From the NCBI GenBank assembly GCA_963666865.1, contig OY763072.1, forward strand, positions 744,001 to 808,000: 64,000 nucleotides of DNA. The letters run 5' to 3'. Positions 17,585-25,821 of this stretch are shown piece after piece. Position 1 is the stretch's first letter. Each line of letters begins with the position of its first letter. The notes below the pieces were generated by a model, which saw only the letters and a program-made list of their open reading frames with translations, did no database searches and was not told the DNA's origin. The position numbers and the translations under genes were made by a program. The DNA comes from Bin87 sp963666865 (GTDB lineage Bacteria; Chloroflexota; Dehalococcoidia; Lucifugimonadales; UBA3495).

Positions 17585-17677
17585 TTTCAAACCTGATAAG
17601 CAGTATAGCGGCAGTATAGCACAGCCCTTGTGTCGGCCCTTGATGCTAGTGTTGCGTTGAAGAGACGTTTTCGCTGC

Positions 17678-18952
17678 CTATGAAATCGGTTGCGGCTCGG
17701 TCACTCTTCTCCTCCGGCCGGTGAAATCCGCTATCCACATCGTGCAGATGGACGTAAAGGACAGCGCGGCGGACACGATAAACGCCATCACATAGTCGCC
17801 TTGCACATCAAACAACAGCCCGGCGACGATGGGGCCGAGGAATATGGCTGCGCCCCTACCCATTTCCACGAAGCCCATCACCGTGCCCAGGGATTCGGCG
17901 GGAAATAGATCAGCGGCTTTCGCTCCCACGATGAGGCCGCTGATGCCGTCGGTCACGCCGGCCAGGGCTATGTAGAGGGCCAGGGGCCACCAGCTTTCGC
18001 CGTCGCCGAGCCACAGGACCAGCAACACCGCGGCGGCATATATGCTCATCCCGATGGTATAAACCGATTCTCGCCCCCAGCGGTCGGTCGCCAGACCCAC
18101 CAGGGGGCGAGCGAACAGGCTCACCACGCCCAACAGGCCCAGGGTGTTGGCCGCCGTCTGCAAGCTGTAGCCGGCAAGCACGAAGAACGCCACCTGATGC
18201 ACCCTTACCATCTGAGTGCATACGGAGCCGGTGATCCGGGTCAGCACCAGCAGCCACATGGCCGGGTCGCGGACGACTCCGCCGAGAGACGGCGACGCCG
18301 GCGGTGGCGGCGGTAAGGATGCAGCGGGCAGCGGCGAGGTTGACGAAGGTGGTTCGGCCAAAGGGCCAGGGGCGCGCCGCTGGAGCAGACCGTTCGGTAT
18401 GGCGATCAGCGCAGCGAAGGTGATGCCGAAAATACGGTAGGCCCACTGCCAGCCCAAGCTGCTGGTCAGTACGCCGGCCAGCGGGGCGAAAATGGCTTGC
18501 CCCAAGGGGTTACCGCTGTCGGCCAACCCCAGCATACGGCCCCGAGTCCGGGGGAACCAGGGCGCCAGCGTCGCCGTCATTGAGAAGGAGGATATGGCGG
18601 TGTGGCCGATGCCGGCGAAGATCCCGTAGAAGATGAACATCTGCCACAGGTCGGTGGCGAAACTGGAGGCCCACCAACCGAAGAGGATGCACAGTCCGGC
18701 CAGCGGGAACAGGATACGCGCTCCCCAGCGGTCCAGCAGGATGCCCAGCAGCGGGGCGGAAACGGCTCCGATGAGCCCGGCCAGGGAGAAAACCGCCGAG
18801 GTGTAAGTCGCGCTTCTGCCAAAGGCGTCCCGCAGCGCGTTGAAATAGACGGCCTCGCTGTTCTTGGTGCCGCCCTCGACGGTGAGGTTGCCCAGGGACA
18901 GGACGAAGATCACCCAGCCGTAATGCAGCCGGGAACGAGCGGCTAACAGCAT
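17678..18952 (-). CDS. MFS transporter (OFA/monocarboxylate-like)
   Basis: 424-aa polytopic membrane protein with twelve hydrophobic segments and a central Pro/Ser/Ala-rich cytosolic loop (about residues 195-220). RSRLHYGWVIFVLSLGNL at the start, LDRWGARILFPLAG (motif A) and the second-half LATDRWGRESVY repeat are typical of the OFA (oxalate:formate antiporter)/monocarboxylate MFS branch. Substrate not determinable. No clear Shine-Dalgarno precedes the ATG at 18952. Confidence 0.88.
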   Translation of the reverse strand: MLLAARSRLHYGWVIFVLSLGNLTVEGGTKNSEAVYFNALRDAFGRSATYTSAVFSLAGLIGAVSAPLLGILLDRWGARILFPLAGLCILFGWWASSFATDLWQMFIFYGIFAGIGHTAISSFSMTATLAPWFPRTRGRMLGLADSGNPLGQAIFAPLAGVLTSSLGWQWAYRIFGITFAALIAIPNGLLQRRAPGPLAEPPSSTSPLPAASLPPPPPASPSLGGVVRDPAMWLLVLTRITGSVCTQMVRVHQVAFFVLAGYSLQTAANTLGLLGVVSLFARPLVGLATDRWGRESVYTIGMSIYAAAVLLVLWLGDGESWWPLALYIALAGVTDGISGLIVGAKAADLFPAESLGTVMGFVEMGRGAAIFLGPIVAGLLFDVQGDYVMAFIVSAALSFTSICTMWIADFTGRRRRVTEPQPIS

Positions 18953-19043
18953 GGGCGGCTCGAAGGGCGCCCGGACACGGGGTTGAGACCAAGCATCCGC
19001 CGATTATACACGCTCGGCATAATCGGATTTTCTGTTGATAATC

Positions 19044-19132
19044 CGTCACTCCGGCGAAAGCCGGAGTCCAGAAAACGCTACTGGATTCCGGCTTTCGCCG
19101 GAATGACGAGAAGAACCCAGCCGGAATGACGA
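19044..19132. repeat. CGTCATTCC-type paired hairpin element, copy 3, with partial extra end
   Basis: Left hairpin CGTCACTCCGGCGAAAG / CCGGAGTCCAG; right hairpin GGATTCCGG / CCGGAATGACG; then a repeated fragment CCGGAATGACGAG at 19120-19132, as though one end had been duplicated. It lies in the 320-bp gene-free stretch 18953-19272, which otherwise contains only the promoter below. Confidence 0.8.
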
Positions 19133-19180
19133 GAAAACTGAACCGCCTAAATTACAACGCTGCCCGTCTGCTCTGAACAG

Positions 19181-19209
19181 TTGCGCTACTTTGGGCCGCC
19201 GGCTATGAT
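19181..19209 (+). promoter_or_regulatory. Predicted sigma70-type promoter for alpha/beta hydrolase
   Basis: TTGCGC (19181-19186) and TATGAT (19204-19209) with a 17-bp spacer, about 60 bp upstream of the hydrolase ATG at 19273. Prediction from consensus only. Confidence 0.45.
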
Positions 19210-19272
19210 GTTGCCGAATTCCCGTTGCGCATTGCCTCCCTACTTGAGATTCTGCGAAGGACTTTTTGCGAT

Positions 19273-20070
19273 ATGACTACTGCAACCCAACCCTGGACTT
19301 CCAGCATCACCGAGGTATCCGGCTCCGGCATGGAGGTGGTCACCGGCGGCTCCGGCAGTCCGCTGGTCATCCTGCACGATGAGCTGGGCCATCCCGGCTG
19401 GCTCGGGTATCACCAGGCTCTGGCCCAGAACCACACGCTGCACATTCCGTCCCATCCCGGATGCGGCGGTTCCGACCAGTTGGACTGGTCCATGAGCATG
19501 CATGACGTGGCGATCTGGTATCTGGGCGCGCTGGACAAGCTGGGTCTGGAGGGCGCGGACCTGATGGGGTTCTCGCTGGGCGGGTGGCTGGCCGCCGAAC
19601 TGGCGACCATGTGTCCGCAGCAGTTCCGCCGCCTGATCCTGGTGGGCGCCGGCGGCATCCGCCCGCCGGAAGGGCAGATCTACGACATCTTCGAAGTCAC
19701 GCCGCCCATGTACATCCGCGATTCCCTGCTGGACCCCGACGGGACGCCGGAATACCGCACCATCTGCCCAGCTGAGCCGGAGGAGGACGTGCTGGAGCGA
19801 TGGGAAAACGGTATGGAAGCCACCTGCCGCGTGGCCTGGCGTCCCTATATGCACGATCCCGGCCTGGTCCACCAGGTGTACCGCCTGGAACGGATCCCGA
19901 CGCTGCTGGTCTGGGGCGACCAGGACGCCATCGTTCCCGTCAGCGCCGGACAAGAGTACCACCGCCGCATCCCCGGCAGCCGCCTGGAAATCATCGAGAA
20001 TTGCGGCCATCACCCGGAACTGGAAGCCACGGAGCGCTTTGTCCGGTTGGTGGAGGAGTTTTTGGGGTAG
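19273..20070 (+). CDS. Alpha/beta fold hydrolase
   Basis: 265-aa soluble alpha/beta hydrolase. The nucleophile elbow is GFSLGG (Ser near residue 105), the acid is probably in WGDQDAIVP, and the base is the His in NCGHHPELE. The N-terminal VTGGSGSPLVILHDELG segment gives the oxyanion-hole region. The substrate is unknown; C-C hydrolases, esterases and haloperoxidase-like enzymes share this pattern. The start at 19273 follows GAAGGA with an 11-base spacer. Confidence 0.88.
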   Translation: MTTATQPWTSSITEVSGSGMEVVTGGSGSPLVILHDELGHPGWLGYHQALAQNHTLHIPSHPGCGGSDQLDWSMSMHDVAIWYLGALDKLGLEGADLMGFSLGGWLAAELATMCPQQFRRLILVGAGGIRPPEGQIYDIFEVTPPMYIRDSLLDPDGTPEYRTICPAEPEEDVLERWENGMEATCRVAWRPYMHDPGLVHQVYRLERIPTLLVWGDQDAIVPVSAGQEYHRRIPGSRLEIIENCGHHPELEATERFVRLVEEFLG

Positions 20071-20143
20071 GGGGTCGATTGGCAAGATCAGCCGTAAGCG
20101 GCCCTGCGATACGGCCCGTTCCCTCAAAAAGGCGAGGGGCGAT

Positions 20144-20380
20144 ATGGACGACCAAATACGCAACGCCTCCGATGAGGCTGAAATTGTTGACGAACCGGCG
20201 AGCGATGCCGCATCCGGCGGGAAAGAAGAGACGACGGAGGAACTCCGTCAACTGTACCGGCAGTTGGCGGAACTGCGCGCCAAAGGGATTATATCCGGCG
20301 GCGAAGGGCCGCGCGATAGTCTAAAGCCCACGGCACGGGCGCCGGGCGCGCTGGCCCGATTTCTTGCCGACGGACGATAG
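20144..20380 (+). CDS. Small acidic/helical protein upstream of the GHKL operon (antitoxin-like)
   Basis: 78-aa protein that I do not recognise with certainty. It has an acidic N-terminus, a helix (TTEELRQLYRQLAELRAKG) and a C-terminal APGALARFLADGR. The short helix followed by an ALxRFL tail resembles small antitoxin-type proteins that precede PIN toxins, but no PIN gene follows. The start is supported by GAGG six bases upstream. It ends 55 bp before the GHKL ATPase gene on the same strand, so it may be the first gene of that operon, or a relic of a toxin-antitoxin pair displaced by it. Confidence 0.6.
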   Translation: MDDQIRNASDEAEIVDEPASDAASGGKEETTEELRQLYRQLAELRAKGIISGGEGPRDSLKPTARAPGALARFLADGR

Positions 20381-20435
20381 AGTAAACGATAAGTGGTCGC
20401 AACTCTATCTTTCCCGTGCATCGTGGAGCAAAGAT

Positions 20436-22295
20436 ATGACCACCGGGTGGCATTTCCAACCTCTTACCCCGGGTCCCACACTCAGGGAGCCGATTGCAGG
20501 GGCATTCTTCGCCAGCGACGCTGTGAGCGATCCGGGCGAGGCGTTGGTGCGTGAAGGTATCCAGAACTCCCTAGATGCCACCCTACCCGGTTGCAAAACA
20601 TCGGTCCGCATATCTTTGATTGTTGGAAACGAGAACTTGGACTGGCAGGAAGCCGGCCCACATTTCGACGGCGCTAGCGGGCACTATGCAGCAGACGACA
20701 ACGGTCTGCGCAAAGAAGACTTGCCAAGCGAGAACGAGGCCCGCACAGCGCTTATTTTCGAGGATTTCGGCACCTGCGGTTTACAGGGCGATCCGAAAAC
20801 GCCCTATCCTCCCAAAGAGCGCGGCGAAAATAATTTTTTTCACTTCTTCCGAGCTGAAGGGCTGTCGGACAAAGATCCCGGCAAGCGCGGCAGCTGGGGA
20901 TTGGGTAAGGATACTTTTTTCAGAGTGAGCAGGGTCAATACCGTTTTCGGGTTGACGGTGCGGAACGATGATGGTCGTCACCTGCTGATGGGCAAAACCG
21001 TCCTGAAGTCCCATTGGGTCGGTGATAACTACTGCCAGGATGGGTATTTCGGGGTCAGAGCTGAAAATGAAAATATGGTGATGCCCATTGAAAGTCCCGA
21101 CGCCATCGATCAATTTCAGCAATTGTTCCATTTGCAACGAGGGAACGACCCTGGCCTATCTATTATCGTGCCTTGGTTTGACCCAGAGGTAACCGAACAA
21201 GATTTGCTCCGATCAGTTATCAAAAATTACTCCTACACCATTCTCTCGGGAGATCTTGACGTAATTGTTGAAACTGCCGGCATTGAGACGTGGATTGAGA
21301 AAGACAATTTGATAGCGGAGGCTCAGCAGTTCTCTGAGCAAGCCGATATGCTACCCGCAATCGAATTAGCACAGTGGGCACTGAGCGACGAATCAACAGA
21401 TGGCCGGCATACTCTGGCAATGACCAACCCGAGGCGCAGATGGTCGTGGGATAAAAGCCTCTTTGAAAACGACCTTCTGAAAGTGCTCGATGGAAAACTG
21501 AAAGGACAAGAGCGCATCTCAATACGGGTTCCGGTAACTGTCCGTAAAAGGGATGGCACGTCTGCCGTGTCGTACTTCGATTTGTACATGGTCAACGAGA
21601 ATTCCAGTCAACGCCTTCGCCCGGTGTTCATCCGGGACGGTATTGTTATATCGGATGTACGGGCTCCGCTCTTGCGAGGCATACGCGCTTTTGTCGTCGT
21701 CAATGATGCCCCACTATCCGAATTCCTCCGGCAATCAGAGAACCCGAGCCATACGATCTGGCAAGCCCAACAGGTAAAGAAGGACTATACGTCCGGAGTG
21801 GCAGACTTGCGGTTTGTCGTGGAAAGCGTCAGGCGAATCTGTGACTTGGTGGCAGCCGAGGATAAAGAGGAGGACAGGCGCCTGCTGGCCGATATTTTCC
21901 CGGTTCCGGGCACAGGCGGTCGCAATGGTGGGTCACCACCGGTACAGCCGCCCGAATTCCCTCCAGCACGGCCTTCACGCTTTTCTATCAGGCCTGCACA
22001 GGGCGGCTTTTCGGTTGTACCGGGAGTCGCACCAATACCAGCAGGCAGCCACGCAGAAATTTCTGTGGCTTACGATGTCCGGCGTGGCAGCGCCACGGGC
22101 CAGTACCGGACTACTGACTTCCAACTGAACGTGCCGCCCATACAGTACCAATGTGAGGGCGCTGTGGTAATCGACGCCAGCAATAACAAGATGATTGTGC
22201 GTGTTACCGAGCCTGACGATTTTCGCCTTACCGTGACTGGATTTGACCCCAACAGGCAAATTTATGTTGATGTGAAGGAAAGCGGTGGTTCCTGA
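20436..22295 (+). CDS. GHKL (Bergerat-fold) ATPase of a putative restriction/defence operon
   Basis: 619-aa protein with an N-terminal HATPase fold. The N box is REGIQNSLDA (residues 39-48; Glu40, Asn44, Asp47), the G1 box is FEDFGTCG (Asp110, Gly112, Gly115) and the G2 box is GSWGLGKDTFF (about 152-162). The remainder (about 200-619) has a mixed alpha/beta transducer-like region, a Pro-rich linker near 510-530 and a beta-rich C-terminal domain (IRVPVTVRKRDG, then VPPIQYQCEGAVVI). GHKL ATPases of the MutL/MORC/Hsp90 type are known in R-M-like clusters. The start at 20436 is set by GGAG at 7-base spacing; a TTG at 20364 is an alternative. The stop overlaps the next start (TGATG). Confidence 0.85.
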   Translation: MTTGWHFQPLTPGPTLREPIAGAFFASDAVSDPGEALVREGIQNSLDATLPGCKTSVRISLIVGNENLDWQEAGPHFDGASGHYAADDNGLRKEDLPSENEARTALIFEDFGTCGLQGDPKTPYPPKERGENNFFHFFRAEGLSDKDPGKRGSWGLGKDTFFRVSRVNTVFGLTVRNDDGRHLLMGKTVLKSHWVGDNYCQDGYFGVRAENENMVMPIESPDAIDQFQQLFHLQRGNDPGLSIIVPWFDPEVTEQDLLRSVIKNYSYTILSGDLDVIVETAGIETWIEKDNLIAEAQQFSEQADMLPAIELAQWALSDESTDGRHTLAMTNPRRRWSWDKSLFENDLLKVLDGKLKGQERISIRVPVTVRKRDGTSAVSYFDLYMVNENSSQRLRPVFIRDGIVISDVRAPLLRGIRAFVVVNDAPLSEFLRQSENPSHTIWQAQQVKKDYTSGVADLRFVVESVRRICDLVAAEDKEEDRRLLADIFPVPGTGGRNGGSPPVQPPEFPPARPSRFSIRPAQGGFSVVPGVAPIPAGSHAEISVAYDVRRGSATGQYRTTDFQLNVPPIQYQCEGAVVIDASNNKMIVRVTEPDDFRLTVTGFDPNRQIYVDVKESGGS

Positions 22296-23062
22296 TGCCT
22301 GCACGACGTATCCACTTTACGGGTAGGCGACGGCTTACGACTCAGGACGTCAGAATCAGCCTCCACAATGAGGCCGTTCCGCCCGCCTTCGAAATCGCCC
22401 ACCTTTCGCTACAGCGCCACGGCCTCCCGGGCGACGCGTTGGTGCGAGTCGAAGCGTATCGCCAATCTACTTATATGCCATTCGACTTGGGCACCGTGGC
22501 CGACCTCAGATTTCCCAGCCGCTTGGCATTGACCGAATTCAACACACCCGACGCCATCAGATTCAGAGTTAAGGTAACGTCCGTAGCGGAAGCAACTGAT
22601 GGTCAGCTACTGGCTGTCGGCGACCGCATCCGCCCTGCCTGGATGGACGGTGGACAGGAATCACTCCTTCCAGTCAGACCTGCCAACTTGGGCCAAGAGG
22701 TATTCCACTTGGACTTGGAAGACGAACCCGTGCTGCTGATTAACGACAAGATAGATCGATGGCGAGATGTTTCAAGGGATGAGCACTTCGTCACGCTGGT
22801 ATATCCTACGGTACTGCGGGCGATATTGGCGCACATTGTACCGGATAACATGCCTGACCCCGAAGAAGGCGACGATTGGCGCTCCTTGTGGATCGGATTT
22901 GCGAAAACTCATCCCGGTATCTCTGACCCACCTGACGATGACGAAGGGGGCGGTAATTTGTCAACCGATGACTGGATTGGGGCGGTAGTTACCGCATTCT
23001 GCAAACGTAACCGCATCTACGACACTTTCGCCCTTCGATGGGACAACGAGGACGCTTCGTGA
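22295..23062 (+). CDS. Hypothetical protein, second gene of the GHKL-methyltransferase operon
   Basis: 255-aa protein with no recognised domain. The N-terminal half looks beta-rich (RRIHFTGRRRLT, VRVEAYRQSTYMPFDLGTV). The C-terminal half is helical with an acidic, Gly-containing linker (DPPDDDEGGG). No signal peptide and no nuclease motif can be claimed. It overlaps the ATPase gene by 1 bp and the following gene by 4 bp (GTGA), so it is made stoichiometrically with them and is probably a structural or adaptor subunit of the complex. Confidence 0.75.
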   Translation: MPARRIHFTGRRRLTTQDVRISLHNEAVPPAFEIAHLSLQRHGLPGDALVRVEAYRQSTYMPFDLGTVADLRFPSRLALTEFNTPDAIRFRVKVTSVAEATDGQLLAVGDRIRPAWMDGGQESLLPVRPANLGQEVFHLDLEDEPVLLINDKIDRWRDVSRDEHFVTLVYPTVLRAILAHIVPDNMPDPEEGDDWRSLWIGFAKTHPGISDPPDDDEGGGNLSTDDWIGAVVTAFCKRNRIYDTFALRWDNEDAS

Positions 23063-23757
23063 AGCTCCGCAGATTTACAGAGGTCGGCATAAGCCGATTC
23101 GACGACTTCCGTGCATCCTCGCTGCGAGCGGTGGACCAGTTGCACGAAATCCTGCACGATGACGCCTGCTCTGAAAGTGTGGGCGCTGACATTGATGTAG
23201 AAGCGCGACATCTGCCGACGCGGTTCGCCGCCGGCGAGCACCTGTATGGCTTATTTAATGGCGTTGCCGCCTCTGGCGTGAACATTGACGTTGGGACATG
23301 GACATGGCTATCAGCGTTTCACTTTGAACAGCTTTGTCCGCAGGGCAGTTCGCCCGGAGCCCGGGCCAGGTGGGTGCCTGCGGTGGACAACTACCGCCAG
23401 TATTATCGGCACCTCCTGGCAGGGCCATACTTGATTTACCGCGCACACAGTGACAATCCACACCGAGCCATGGCGTTGCTTGCAACCCCACCACACCAGC
23501 CCGGCGACATAGTAGAACAGCTTGCCTCACGTCAGGAACAGGTAACCAATCCATCCGTGATGCAAGTCGCTACACGGCTCTACATCAATCCCGTAACCGA
23601 TCGTCCTAAGCGAGGAGCCGCTGGACAAGGACCAGGTAGCGCACGGCGACTGGCGGCAGTTCTCAATCAACTTGATTTGACATGGGACTTGTACGGGCTG
23701 GACCCGGGTAAACTGCTCGACCTTCTGCCAGATGAATTTGGCCAGTTCAAGCCATGA
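23059..23757 (+). CDS. Hypothetical protein, third gene of the operon (FTxxG-F N-terminus)
   Basis: 232-aa protein. It starts with GTG at 23059 inside the upstream stop (GTGA), with GAGG 7 bases before; this yields an N-terminus LRRFTEVGISRFDDF. An ATG at 23038 is also in frame but lacks this spacing. The N-terminal KLxxFTxxGxxxF pattern resembles a family I believe is annotated DUF6339 in defence islands; this is unverified. A helix-rich C-terminal half (DNYRQYYRHLLAGPYLIYRA, ARRLAAVLNQLDLTWDLYG) follows. It overlaps the methyltransferase start by 4 bp (ATGA). Confidence 0.72.
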   Translation: MKLRRFTEVGISRFDDFRASSLRAVDQLHEILHDDACSESVGADIDVEARHLPTRFAAGEHLYGLFNGVAASGVNIDVGTWTWLSAFHFEQLCPQGSSPGARARWVPAVDNYRQYYRHLLAGPYLIYRAHSDNPHRAMALLATPPHQPGDIVEQLASRQEQVTNPSVMQVATRLYINPVTDRPKRGAAGQGPGSARRLAAVLNQLDLTWDLYGLDPGKLLDLLPDEFGQFKP

Positions 23758-25319
23758 CCCACGCCATACCGGTCGTCGACGTTTTTGCGGGATGCGGCGG
23801 CCTCGGGGAGGGTTTCAACGCTCTGGAACGGGGCGGCAAGTACCCGTTTGATGTTCGCCTGTCTATCGAAAAGGACGCTGCACCGATCCAGACGCTCCGG
23901 CTGCGGGCTTTCTACCACCAGTTCAGGGGTATGCGCGTACCCGACGGCTACTACGAATACGTCAGTGGGAAGATAGACCAAGATGAGCTGTTTCGCCGTC
24001 ATCCCGTGGAAGCAGGCGAGGCAAAACGTCGCTGCCTACAGGTTGAGCTGGGCAGTGCCCAAGTATACGATGGGCTTGTTAGCAGCGCGATCAGGCAAGC
24101 AACGGCGAACTCTGACAATTGGGTGCTGATTGGTGGGCCACCCTGTCAAGCGTATTCGACCATCGGGCGGGCCAGGAACAGCAACAGGCCAGTGGACGAT
24201 TACAACCCGGACACCGACGTTCGGTTTGATCTTTATCGTGAATACATCAGGATTATCGCCACACATTGGCCAGCTGCATTTGTAATGGAAAACGTGCGGG
24301 GTCTGTTGAGCGCATCCCGAAAAAATCAATCGATTTTTGACAGGATGTATGCTGACTTGGCTGCCCCAGCGCGTGCGCTTGCACTTGATGGAATTTCAGT
24401 TCCCCACAGCTACGGATATAAACTCTATCCGGTGACTGCAAAGTCCTCTCGCTTGGATGGTTTGCCAACTCCCTCTGATTTCGTAGTCAAGTCGGAGAAT
24501 TATGGCATACCCCAAGCGCGCCACCGCGTAGTCATACTCGGCGTGCGCGATGACGTACTCGCCAGGCCCGAGACGTTGACGGCATTACCGGAAAAGGTTG
24601 ACGCCCAAAAAGTCCTGGATGGTGTGCCCGCCGTAAGGAGTGGATTATCCAGTCAAGACGACCCAATACGCTGGGTTCAATCGGTTAATGACATCGTAGA
24701 GCAACGTTGGTGGTTCGACATTGATGAACCGGTCCGAAGCCGAATAGATGCTGCTCTTTCCAGGATTGATGTCCCGCAATGTGATCGCGGCGACCTGCGC
24801 TTTTTGAGTAGCACATCGACCTGTGGGTACAGACAGGACTGGTACGAGGACGAGCGCTTACAAGGAACCTTGAACCACCAAGCCAGGACGCACCGGGCGG
24901 ATGACTTGTGGCGGTATATCTACGCCGCTTGTTACGTCAGCGGTCTCGACCGGCCGTTCCGTATCAGCGATTTCCCGCCAGGATTACGCCCAAATCATCG
25001 TAGTACGGAAAGCGCTCTGAACAACAGCAACTTTGCTGACAGATTCAGCGTGGTGCCAAAAGATGCTCCATCCCGGACTGTGGTTAGCCACATCCGTAAA
25101 GACGGGCACTATTACATCCATTACGACGCATCGCAATGCCGCAGCCTCACTGTCAGGGAGGCGGCCCGACTGCAAACTTTCCCTGACAACTATTTCTTTG
25201 AGGGCAGCCGCACGGACCAATATGGACAGGTAGGCAACGCCGTGCCGCCATTGTTGTCGTATCAAATTGCCGAACTGGTAGCGGAGCTGTTGGGGCGAAA
25301 TGGACAGCCTGACTCCTGA
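23754..25319 (+). CDS. DNA (cytosine-5-)-methyltransferase (Dcm type)
   Basis: 521-aa C5-MTase that transfers a methyl group from SAM to cytosine C5. Motif I is DVFAGCGGLGEGF, motif IV is GGPPCQAYSTIG with the catalytic Cys, motif VI is ENVRGLL, motif VIII is QARHRVVILGVRDD, and motifs IX/X are RSLTVREAARLQTFPD and GNAVPP. At 521 aa it is longer than a minimal C5-MTase (about 330-420), with extra sequence between I and IV (about residues 35-115) and a large target-recognition region before IX. Its position between the GHKL cluster and a Vsr-like nuclease indicates a modification subunit of a restriction system. Confidence 0.95.
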   Translation: MTHAIPVVDVFAGCGGLGEGFNALERGGKYPFDVRLSIEKDAAPIQTLRLRAFYHQFRGMRVPDGYYEYVSGKIDQDELFRRHPVEAGEAKRRCLQVELGSAQVYDGLVSSAIRQATANSDNWVLIGGPPCQAYSTIGRARNSNRPVDDYNPDTDVRFDLYREYIRIIATHWPAAFVMENVRGLLSASRKNQSIFDRMYADLAAPARALALDGISVPHSYGYKLYPVTAKSSRLDGLPTPSDFVVKSENYGIPQARHRVVILGVRDDVLARPETLTALPEKVDAQKVLDGVPAVRSGLSSQDDPIRWVQSVNDIVEQRWWFDIDEPVRSRIDAALSRIDVPQCDRGDLRFLSSTSTCGYRQDWYEDERLQGTLNHQARTHRADDLWRYIYAACYVSGLDRPFRISDFPPGLRPNHRSTESALNNSNFADRFSVVPKDAPSRTVVSHIRKDGHYYIHYDASQCRSLTVREAARLQTFPDNYFFEGSRTDQYGQVGNAVPPLLSYQIAELVAELLGRNGQPDS

Positions 25320-25821
25320 GCATCGCAGTTGGAATATGTCCCGCATCCGAAGCGGCAACACCAAGCCAGAGCGGTTGGTTCGTTCACTGCTGCACAGGAT
25401 GGGCTACCGATTCCGTCTTCATCGGAAGGACTTGCCGGGCCGGCCCGACATCGTTCTGCCCGGCCGGCGCACGGTAATTCTGGTGCATGGTTGCTACTGG
25501 CATCGCCATCCCGGTTGCCGTTTAGCCTATACGCCCAAGAGCAACATTGCGTTCTGGGAAGCCAAATTCAACGAGAATGTCAATCGCGACCAACGGCAGC
25601 GCAGCCGACTGAGTGAACTTGGCTGGAACGTCATTACGGTATGGGAATGCGAAACTAAAGAACTGGCGACACTTGCTGAGCGGTTGGGTAGTGAGATACC
25701 GCCATTCATTGGACTACCGAGCGCGGGGCTCTCCCGCTTCCCGGAGAACATCGCCACGGCGGATGCCGGGTATAATGTCGTCAGTCTCCAGGAGGCCGCG
25801 TCCAACCATGACCCAATCTAA
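25300..25821 (+). CDS. Vsr-like very-short-patch endonuclease
   Basis: 173-aa PD-(D/E)XK-fold endonuclease. N-terminal TPEHRSWNMSRIRSGNTKPE, the metal Asp in GRPDIVLP, and HGCYWHRHPGC with its zinc/catalytic His and Cys residues match Vsr (which nicks 5' of T:G mismatches arising from 5mC deamination). About 20-30 residues of the C-terminus exceed the usual Vsr length, and that extension overlaps the promoter and start of the next gene. It overlaps the MTase gene by 20 bp. In R-M-linked clusters Vsr homologues may act as repair partners or as the restriction nuclease; sequence cannot decide. Confidence 0.93.
   Translation: MDSLTPEHRSWNMSRIRSGNTKPERLVRSLLHRMGYRFRLHRKDLPGRPDIVLPGRRTVILVHGCYWHRHPGCRLAYTPKSNIAFWEAKFNENVNRDQRQRSRLSELGWNVITVWECETKELATLAERLGSEIPPFIGLPSAGLSRFPENIATADAGYNVVSLQEAASNHDPI
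25771..25776 (+). promoter_or_regulatory. TATAAT -10 element inside the vsr 3' end
   Basis: Consensus TATAAT 32 bp before the ATG at 25808, followed by GGAGG at 25791-25795. It suggests that the dehydratase gene has its own promoter and is not part of the defence operon. No good -35 seen. Confidence 0.4.

Noticed and set aside
25613..25807. Possible longer N-terminus of the double hot-dog dehydratase.
   Set aside because: Lies inside vsr in another frame; the ATG at 25808 follows TATAAT and GGAGG and gives a normal N-terminus.
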